Assembly (NCBI GenBank): GCA_023229405.1
Contig: JALNZH010000069.1
Span: forward strand, 1 to 13,719
DNA from: Bacteroidota bacterium
Lineage (GTDB): Bacteria > Bacteroidota > Ignavibacteria > UBA10030 > UBA8401
Length of the DNA: 13,719 bases
Direction: 5' to 3'
Shown: positions 6,006-12,081 of the stretch, in pieces
How positions within the stretch are numbered: position 1 is the stretch's first letter
Layout: every line of letters starts with the position of its first letter
Program-made: the position numbers and the translations under genes
Notes under the pieces: model-generated
Databases searched by the model: none
What the model was told of the DNA's origin: nothing
The model's input: only the letters and a program-made list of their open reading frames with translations

Positions 6006-6290
6006 GCGTGCAGCCCGATTTTTGGACTTATCCAGGCGGATAACGGCGAAGAGTTTTTTTCGGGATTTTTCGGGTAATTCGGGAGCGGGATACTTCTTAT
6101 ATAAATAAACAGTTTTTTTCAATGAGTCCAACAAAGCCGAGCAATTTTTACATCCCTTAATATGTGCTTTAATGCGGCGGCATGCTTCGGAATCCAGTTT
6201 CGAATCCAAATTGTCGCACAAATGTTCATACACCTTTCCGCAGGAAAGCGTATGAACATGTATCTTAGTCTGTGAACGAGAATGTTTCAT
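6003..6290 (-). CDS. Zinc-finger (zf-HC2/ZAS-type) anti-sigma factor
   Basis: This 95-residue soluble protein has no membrane segment. It carries C17, H43, C47 and C50 in the pattern C-x25-H-x3-C-x2-C (the last part read as HIKGCKNC), the zinc-binding anti-sigma signature. These spacings equal those of Streptomyces RsrA (C11, H37, C41, C44), whose zinc site opens into a disulfide on oxidation and frees its sigma factor. Extra cysteines (C25, C37) lie between. The C-terminal part is lysine-rich. The start overlaps the sigma gene stop (TCAT at 6287-6290, ATGA in sense), the usual arrangement for a cognate pair. Redox sensing is inferred from spacing and context and is not certain, since redox-insensitive zf-HC2 proteins share the motif. 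Confidence 0.85.
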   Translation of the reverse strand: MKHSRSQTKIHVHTLSCGKVYEHLCDNLDSKLDSEACRRIKAHIKGCKNCSALLDSLKKTVYLYKKYPAPELPEKSRKKLFAVIRLDKSKNRAAR

Positions 6291-6895
6291 GCTGTCATCA
6301 TGTCGTGCAATTTGTGACGTAAAAATATCCGTGAGCGTCGTAGCCGCGATTTTACCGCCGGAACAGAAAGTTTTAAAATCTTTGCGGTTTCTTCCGCTGT
6401 TCTGTCTTCTAGGTCCCGCAAGACAAATACCACTTTATATTCATCTGGAAGTTCCTGAATTGCGGCATCCATCCGTTCCCGCAGTTCTTTATTCATCATC
6501 GTTTCGATCGGGGAATCGTCCCATGCCGCTAATTGTTTCTGCACTTCGCTATTCTCAACATCAGGCGCCTCATCGAACGATTCGAGTAAACCATCCAGTT
6601 TCCGTTTCCGCCGGTGCATCAGGCAGTTGTTCGCAACAATCGTATAGAGCCAGGTTGAGAACTTCGATCGTGAATCGAATTGGTCGATCTTGCGAAAAAC
6701 ATTGATAAATGTATCCTGGAACGATTCTTCCGCTTTTTGTTTATCCCTGCAGAGTTTGAATGCAAATCCCCACACGGTCTGTTCGTACTTCTTCACCAAT
6801 TGTGTAAATGCCCGTTCATCCCCATTTTTTACTTTGGCGATGAGCGCTGCGTCAGTATGATGATCTGGTAAAATCTTCATAGTTAAGATGCACAT
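6287..6895 (-). CDS. ECF-family RNA polymerase sigma factor (cognate of the ZAS anti-sigma)
   Basis: The 202-residue product has region 2 at about residues 28-98 (RAFTQLVKKYEQTVWGFAFKL, FQDTFINVFRKI, then FSTWLYTIVANNCLMHRRKRK) and region 4 at about 140-195 (IQELPDEYKVVFVLRDLED, then the helix-turn-helix AEETAKILKLSVPAVKSRLRRSR). It belongs to the RpoE-like ECF class. The start is uncertain: ATG 6893-6895 gives MCILTMKI, while ATG 6878-6880 (MKILPDHH) is equally plausible; neither has a Shine-Dalgarno. It overlaps the anti-sigma gene by 4 nt and heads the gene run down to 3612, so it probably regulates itself and the redox/sulfur genes below. Confidence 0.95.
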   Translation of the reverse strand: MCILTMKILPDHHTDAALIAKVKNGDERAFTQLVKKYEQTVWGFAFKLCRDKQKAEESFQDTFINVFRKIDQFDSRSKFSTWLYTIVANNCLMHRRKRKLDGLLESFDEAPDVENSEVQKQLAAWDDSPIETMMNKELRERMDAAIQELPDEYKVVFVLRDLEDRTAEETAKILKLSVPAVKSRLRRSRIFLRHKLHDMMTA

Positions 6896-7286
6896 GGAGC
6901 GGAAAAGGATTCAATGATTCAAAAGAATAGAGAAAAAAGAGTGTGAATTCAATAAGAATAAAGATGAAACTCTGAAGCGGTTTATCCGTTGTGAATAGTG
7001 CTGTCCGTCATTTTTAGTTGCCTATATCCATGGAAAGTGGATTTGTCTAATAAAAAAAACCCGTCATGTTCCAAAAAGAGGGCTTCCACGAAGTGGCTAC
7101 TTCCTGACATCACTAACGAATACTTGCAGGGGTGGTAGGCATCATCTTTTCCGGGATAAGTTGTCGAAACACCTGCCCGTCAACAAAAATTTTTATTTAG
7201 CAGGCGGGAGCTGTGCATGGCGTTATCTTAAAAATGAACCACTACTTACCCTTGCTCTTGATAGACTTTAGTTCATATTTTTAATC
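6896..7286. other. 391-bp divergent intergenic region, gene-free
   Basis: The region separates the minus-strand sigma gene from the plus-strand MBL-fold gene and should hold promoters for both. It contains the motif copy at 6900-6913, an A/T-rich stretch, a short atcca/tggat stem near 7026-7040, an eight-A run near 7055, and a GC-richer block at about 7070-7210 with short imperfect repeats (ttccacgaagtgg; cctgcccg followed by gcaggcggg). I found no ORF with recognisable protein features and no tRNA or riboswitch that I can name. Parts may be a degenerate dispersed repeat. Confidence 0.35.
6900..6913. promoter_or_regulatory. Motif shared by the sigma and DUF2892 upstream regions (copy 2)
   Basis: cggaaaaggattca matches the copy at 5991-6005 apart from one A in the run. 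It ends 5 nt upstream of ATG 6895 or 20 nt upstream of ATG 6880. If it is a transcription signal, the downstream ATG would be favoured. Function is unproven. Confidence 0.3.
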
Positions 7287-8327
7287 ATGAATCGTCGTAC
7301 TGTCCTAAAAAAAATACTTGTCACTCCTCTAATGTTGCCTGCAATGAACGCCATTGCTCAGGAAGGATCGTCCCTGCCTCCGCATCATGGAGAGAACGGA
7401 TTTATCAATACCGATCCGGATTTCGTTGAAGCGGAATTCTCCGAAATGGCTCCATGGATTCTGAAAAAACTTCCGGCAGTATTTTCTGAAACGGAGAGGA
7501 TTGAAATTCCCCATGAGTACAACGACTGTTCGCTGATCAATGGACACAGGCCGTATACAGTTACCTGGATCGGTCATTCGACTGTGCTGGTGCAGATGGA
7601 AGGGAAAACATTCCTGACGGATCCGGTGTGGTCGGGACGTGTCGGTCCGCTTAAATGGGCGGGGACCCCAAGAATATCCGAACCGGGATTATTAATCGAA
7701 AAACTTCCGCCGATTGATATTATTTTGATCTCGCATAATCATTATGATCATCTGGATGAATCGTCCATCGAAGAATTGGTGGACAGGAATCCAAATGTGA
7801 AATTTTTCGTACCGCTTCGTGTACGTGATTGGTTTGAAGAGCGGGGGATTCGCAACGTGGAAGAATTGGATTGGTGGGAAGGAGCATCGGTTGAAGGATT
7901 AAAGATTCTCTGCACACCGGCACAGCATTTTTCGGGACGATGGTTGAATGATCGGAACCAAACATTGTGGTGTTCCTGGACAGTGCTGGGGAAAAAACGA
8001 CTCTACTTCGCCGGGGACTCGGGGTATTGTTCACATTTCAAAACTATCGGAAATAAATTCGGTCCGTTCGACCTGACGATGATTCCTATCGGCGCATACG
8101 AACCGAAGAAACTAATGAGATCGGTACACATGGATCCCGAGGATGCGGTGCAAGCATTCCTCGATCTGAGGGGGAAAAAGATGTTGGGGATTCACTGGGG
8201 CGCATTTGTGATGACCGATGAGCCGATGGATGAGCCGCCGAGACGCTTGGAGACAGCTGTTGCCCAGAAGCGACTGTCAAAAGACGATGTGTGGATTTTG
8301 AAAATCGGTGAATCCAAAGAGTGGTAG
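7287..8327 (+). CDS. Exported MBL-fold metallo-hydrolase (NAPE-PLD/UlaG-like)
   Basis: The 346-residue protein begins with a twin-arginine-like leader (MNRRTVLKK followed by a hydrophobic stretch to about residue 25, NAIAQ), so export, possibly by Tat, is likely. The metallo-beta-lactamase fold is complete: TVTWIGHSTVLVQMEG, then the dinuclear metal motif HNHYDHLD (H150, H152, D154, H155), H214 in TPAQHFSGR, D244 in YFAGDSGY and H303 in GIHWGAF. The WxGHSTxL motif and the AQHFSGR segment are typical of the N-acyl-phosphatidylethanolamine phospholipase D / UlaG branch (COG2220). A lipid phosphodiester or lactone substrate is possible; the sequence does not decide. No Shine-Dalgarno is seen. 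It converges on the histidine kinase gene. Confidence 0.92.
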   Translation: MNRRTVLKKILVTPLMLPAMNAIAQEGSSLPPHHGENGFINTDPDFVEAEFSEMAPWILKKLPAVFSETERIEIPHEYNDCSLINGHRPYTVTWIGHSTVLVQMEGKTFLTDPVWSGRVGPLKWAGTPRISEPGLLIEKLPPIDIILISHNHYDHLDESSIEELVDRNPNVKFFVPLRVRDWFEERGIRNVEELDWWEGASVEGLKILCTPAQHFSGRWLNDRNQTLWCSWTVLGKKRLYFAGDSGYCSHFKTIGNKFGPFDLTMIPIGAYEPKKLMRSVHMDPEDAVQAFLDLRGKKMLGIHWGAFVMTDEPMDEPPRRLETAVAQKRLSKDDVWILKIGESKEW

Positions 8328-8332
8328 TTATC

Positions 8333-8389
8333 TTCCCGCAATCGCTTAGTACTATTGCGGAATTCAACGTTTCTTATAATATTTTTTTT
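8333..8389 (+). terminator. Hairpin between convergent MBL-fold and histidine kinase genes
   Basis: ccgcaat (8336-8342) pairs with attgcgg (8354-8360), and flanking bases extend the stem to about 9 bp with one bulge. On the plus strand a run of eight T (8382-8389) follows about 20 nt later, inside the end of the kinase gene. It could terminate the MBL-fold transcript, though the T tract is further off than usual. No T tract follows on the minus strand. Confidence 0.5.
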
Positions 8390-10422
8390 GACCTCGGCAT
8401 GGTGAACGTAAAAACACTACCGCTGCCGAAAACACTTTCCACGCGAATTGTTCCGCCGTTTTTTTCCACGAATTCTTTGCATAACAACAGTCCTAACCCT
8501 GTTCCGCGCTCTTCATCCGTACCTGTCGTTGTTGTGTGGTGAAACGAAAAGGCAGTGTTAATTTGTACTGAGGACATGCCAATGCCGGAATCTTCAACAG
8601 ACACTTCTACATACTCATCATGCTCCACACTGCGAATTTTAATCGTCCCGTTCTGGTCCGTGAATTTGATGGCATTTGAAAGAAGATTCCGAAATACGAT
8701 TTCAATCATATGTTGGTCGGCATACGCTTCGGCTGCTGGCGGGATAAGATTCTGGACGATCAATCCCTTTTTCTGTGCCATGGATTCCATGAGTCGGATT
8801 TTTTCCTTCGCTATTTGGTGAAGGTTAATCTGCGTCGGTTCGGCATTCAATCCTTTCCATTGGCTTTTCGACCACTGCAGCACGTTCTCAATCAGATCGG
8901 TGATCTGATCGATGGTTGCGTATGATTGATGTGTATATTCCTTAATTACCTGTTGATCCAGTTCTTCATCGCGCAGATAGGAAATGAACATTTTCAAAGA
9001 AGCAACAGGACCGCGCAGATCATGGGTCATAATGGAAAAGAGTTTGTCTTTCACACCGTTGAGTATTTCCAGCTGGTGATTTTGTTGTTCGATGATCTCT
9101 TTTTGAGCATGCAGTGTTTTATTGATCTCTTGTTTCTGTTTATTGGACCGGTACAGCAAAAATAATCCGATGCTACTTAGCAGTAGCAGTATGGCAACGG
9201 AGATTGTGATGACGATCTGTTGCTGAAGAATGGCTTCTGTTTTTTCCTGTTGTTCCTTCAGGAGCATATTTTCAGTTTCTTTCGTTTCCGTTTCGTACAG
9301 CACTTCAAGCCGTGCAAGCATTGCGGCATTGTCATTTTCCGTTACACTGTCCGAATAGGCGACCCATTCATTTTTATATTGCAGCGCTTTTGAATATTGC
9401 TTCTGGGCTGTTAAAACATCAACGATAATCTGATAGGCATCGTTGACCGAATTTTTCACCCTGATAACTTTTGCAAGTTCCATGTTTTGTTTGGCATAGG
9501 AATAAGCCTCGGAATAGTTGCGTTGCAGTAAATACCATCGGGCGATCAAAGCCAAACTGTTGCTAATCCCTTCTTTATTATCCAGCAACTGGCGGTACTT
9601 CAGTGATTCCTGGAGTTTTTGAATGGCTTCCGGCATCATATCTTGTTTCATCATGACAAGGCCGGAGTTCGCGAGAGTATATCCCAATGCAAGATAATCT
9701 GAGTTCTTTTCCGCAATCTCGTAAGCCCGTACATAATATGACAGAGCGGTGGAGTAATCGAGCAGACGGTAATAAATATTTCCGATGTCGCTCAACACGC
9801 CCGTAGTTTTCATGGAATCGATTTGTCTCCACGCCTGAAGCGATTTCAGGTTGTGTTCCAACGCTTTTCCGTAATTCCTTTGTTGCATATAAATCAAGCC
9901 GATATGGTTGTAACTGCTTGCAATTCGCCGATTATCGTTTACCCGTTCACTCAGTTGTAGAGCACGTAGATAATACGTCAATGCATGTTCGGTATTTTGA
10001 TTATAATTCATCGAACCCAAATGATTCAAAATGTCGATGGTTTTGATACTGTCGGCTGAATGTTCGGAAAGCTGAAGTGCGTAGGACAAATGTTCGGATG
10101 CCTGTTCGAATTTTCCGAGTGTTTGATATAAAAATCCAAGACGGTCATGAGCGTTAATTTTTCCACGCAGATATTCATTTGTATATGCCTGGGATAATGC
10201 GGCGTTTCCATAGATCAGACCGCTGTCCGGATTCACAGTGTAATAAAGGTCTGCGAGTTCGCACATCAGATCGATGCGGCTATTCGAATCGGAAACACCG
10301 GACAGTGACTGTTTTACCGAATCAATCTTATCCAACAAGCCTTGGGATGCAGCTGCAGAAGAAGTGCGAATACCGAACGTCAACATACAAATGACAAGAA
10401 GAGTACTATTGATCCGATGCAT
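8374..10422 (-). CDS. TPR-containing sensor histidine kinase (orphan)
   Basis: This 682-residue protein has a signal peptide (about 1-24), a long TPR array (about 50-350, with repeats such as GKALEHNLKSLQAW and DYSTALSYYVRAYEIAEK), a coiled region, one membrane helix (about 403-424), a second coiled coil, and a kinase core. The core shows the H box FSIMTHDLRGP (H467), N box FRNLLSNAIKFT (N583), G1 DSGIGM (611-616) and G2 GTGLGL (640-645). The TPR sensor therefore lies outside the cytoplasm and the kinase inside. The layout is common in Bacteroidota-like bacteria. There is no receiver domain in the protein and no response regulator gene in the window, so the partner must be elsewhere. The ligand is unknown. 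The start has no Shine-Dalgarno but gives a sensible signal peptide. Confidence 0.93.
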   Translation of the reverse strand: MHRINSTLLVICMLTFGIRTSSAAASQGLLDKIDSVKQSLSGVSDSNSRIDLMCELADLYYTVNPDSGLIYGNAALSQAYTNEYLRGKINAHDRLGFLYQTLGKFEQASEHLSYALQLSEHSADSIKTIDILNHLGSMNYNQNTEHALTYYLRALQLSERVNDNRRIASSYNHIGLIYMQQRNYGKALEHNLKSLQAWRQIDSMKTTGVLSDIGNIYYRLLDYSTALSYYVRAYEIAEKNSDYLALGYTLANSGLVMMKQDMMPEAIQKLQESLKYRQLLDNKEGISNSLALIARWYLLQRNYSEAYSYAKQNMELAKVIRVKNSVNDAYQIIVDVLTAQKQYSKALQYKNEWVAYSDSVTENDNAAMLARLEVLYETETKETENMLLKEQQEKTEAILQQQIVITISVAILLLLSSIGLFLLYRSNKQKQEINKTLHAQKEIIEQQNHQLEILNGVKDKLFSIMTHDLRGPVASLKMFISYLRDEELDQQVIKEYTHQSYATIDQITDLIENVLQWSKSQWKGLNAEPTQINLHQIAKEKIRLMESMAQKKGLIVQNLIPPAAEAYADQHMIEIVFRNLLSNAIKFTDQNGTIKIRSVEHDEYVEVSVEDSGIGMSSVQINTAFSFHHTTTTGTDEERGTGLGLLLCKEFVEKNGGTIRVESVFGSGSVFTFTMPRSKKIL

Positions 10423-10678
10423 AGACTAATTATGATTAAGTTGTGGATGGTTGATCAAACTCCGGGTAGAAAGACAGCACGATCATCTACGGGCACTGCT
10501 CAAAGTAGAAAATATGAAAGGCAAGTTCAAGCGGTAGGTTTCTCTGTAACGCCTATGTGATGATAACGGAACCGGGTGGGCATTTTTTTTTGGAATTCAT
10601 TTTATTGGATTCCCGATAGAAACATTTTCCGAAGAGATCCTTTGGGACGGGGTGACAGTAAGCTTTTTGAGATGTCCT
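10423..10678. other. 256-bp intergenic region between rodA and the histidine kinase gene
   Basis: Both flanking genes are on the minus strand. The spacer must contain the rodA 3' end and the kinase promoter. It has ggaat/attcc arms beside a nine-T run (plus-strand reading, about 10586-10618) and a gatcctttgggacggggtgacag stretch that resembles dispersed intergenic repeats. No gene is apparent. TTGATC and CATAAT in the minus strand are 18 nt apart close to the kinase ATG, too close for a normal leader. Confidence 0.3.
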
Positions 10679-11899
10679 CTAATATTCTTTGCGGTTGGCG
10701 TACACATTCATCATCAACCCCGCCACCATCATGTACGAAACCAAAGAAGAACCGCCGTAACTGAGAAACGGAAGCGGTATACCGATCACCGGCATCAGTC
10801 CAACCGACATGCCAATGTTGACGAACACGTGAAATGCGAAGAGCGAGGTGAAGCCGATTGCCAACAGTGATCCGAACCTATTTTTTGCGATGGATGCAAG
10901 GCGGACTCCATGAAAGAGCAGAATGGCGAACAATCCAAGCACGACAATGCCGCCGAGAAAGCCGAATTCTTCCCCCGGAACACAAAAAATAAAATCGGTC
11001 CACTGTTTTGGAATAAAACTGAGTTGCGTCTGCGTTCCCCGCATAAATCCTTTTCCCCACAATCCACCGGAACCGATCGCCACTTTTGCCTGAATCACAT
11101 TGTAGCCTGCGCCGAGAGGATCATTATTAGGATCAAGAAATGTTGCAATACGTTTTTGTTGATACAGCGGAAGCTTATCGTACATTATCTGAACGAAGAA
11201 ACCTATAACAACATTTACTCCGAACACCAGCGTTGCTAAAAACTGGTTCTCTGCACGCAGCATGTACAGTCCGATGCCCAGCAGTAAGAGGACGATCAGA
11301 AACGGAGTAGTGCCGAAAATGGATGCCGCAGCAACAAATGCCGGAGCAATAATAATGATGATGAGAAATTTTGATGCGCCTGCCCAATAAAGTACCGGAA
11401 TGAACATCGCCAGAAACGTTAGCGATGTGCCGAAGTCCGGCTGCAGCATAATCAGTCCGATGGGTAGCATGACGATTGCACTGGTTTTAACGAGATCTTT
11501 CAGATTTGTTGCTTTCACATCGCTTTGGCTGAGGTACGACGCGAGAGCAAGCATGGTGGTAATTTTTACGAACTCGGAAGGTTGAATACCGAGACCTGCG
11601 AATCCCAGCCAGCTTTGCGATCCGTACACCCGTTTTCCGACAATCAGTACCAATATCAGCAATCCCAGCGATGCAAAGAAAATTCTCAGCGCATTTCGTT
11701 GCAGCCAACGCAACGGCAGAACGATCATGGTCAGCATGGAGGTAAAACCGACACCGAACCATAATAACTGCCGGAAAAAATCCCGCCCTTCATACGCATC
11801 GTACGTTGCGCTGTAAATGGAGAGTAATCCAACTGCGGAGAGCACTACAACGCAAAGGAAGATTGTTCGATCAAAATATTCTTTAAAGAATGAGTTCAT
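10679..11899 (-). CDS. rodA: Rod shape-determining SEDS glycosyltransferase RodA
   Basis: The 406-residue polytopic membrane protein (about ten helices) belongs to the SEDS family, which polymerises lipid II into glycan strands during cell elongation. Hallmarks are GIQPSEFVK (105-112), MLQPDFGTSL (151-160), the extracellular loop LDPNNDPLGAGYNVIQAKVAIGSGG, and FIPKQWTDFIF with the catalytic Asp (D302), followed by GEEFGFLGG. The C-terminal IPLPFLSYGGSSL is also diagnostic. RodA rather than FtsW is supported by the adjacent PBP2 gene and the IPKQWTDFIF form. It is 182 bp downstream of mrdA on the same strand; that spacer is longer than in many rodA-mrdA pairs, so a separate promoter is possible. 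No Shine-Dalgarno is evident at the ATG. Confidence 0.95.
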   Translation of the reverse strand: MNSFFKEYFDRTIFLCVVVLSAVGLLSIYSATYDAYEGRDFFRQLLWFGVGFTSMLTMIVLPLRWLQRNALRIFFASLGLLILVLIVGKRVYGSQSWLGFAGLGIQPSEFVKITTMLALASYLSQSDVKATNLKDLVKTSAIVMLPIGLIMLQPDFGTSLTFLAMFIPVLYWAGASKFLIIIIIAPAFVAAASIFGTTPFLIVLLLLGIGLYMLRAENQFLATLVFGVNVVIGFFVQIMYDKLPLYQQKRIATFLDPNNDPLGAGYNVIQAKVAIGSGGLWGKGFMRGTQTQLSFIPKQWTDFIFCVPGEEFGFLGGIVVLGLFAILLFHGVRLASIAKNRFGSLLAIGFTSLFAFHVFVNIGMSVGLMPVIGIPLPFLSYGGSSLVSYMMVAGLMMNVYANRKEY

Positions 11900-12081
11900 G
11901 TGATGTTAAGGTACATCTAAAAACATAATTATGAAACGATCGTTCATCCTTCGATTCGATGCTGCCATTATTTTTTTTCCGAGCAAGACCGTAATTTCAT
12001 GAATGCCGCGTCGAAAGATTCTGGTGTGGCAACATCTTGCAGAGGGTGAACATCTGTTCTAATCTGTTTTAAAATATAAAA
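11900..12081. promoter_or_regulatory. 182-bp spacer between mrdA and rodA with two palindromes
   Basis: The spacer contains a perfect 10-bp palindrome aacgatcgtt (11935-11944), within atga-a-acgatcgt-tcat, about 35 bp upstream of rodA, and gaacatctgttc (12048-12059), two GAAC/GTTC half sites with a 4-bp centre. Either could be an operator. No promoter hexamers are convincing. Confidence 0.3.

Noticed and set aside
6289..6705. 138-residue open frame on the plus strand
   Set aside because: It lies wholly antisense to the ECF sigma gene, has no recognisable domain, and its composition reflects the opposite strand.
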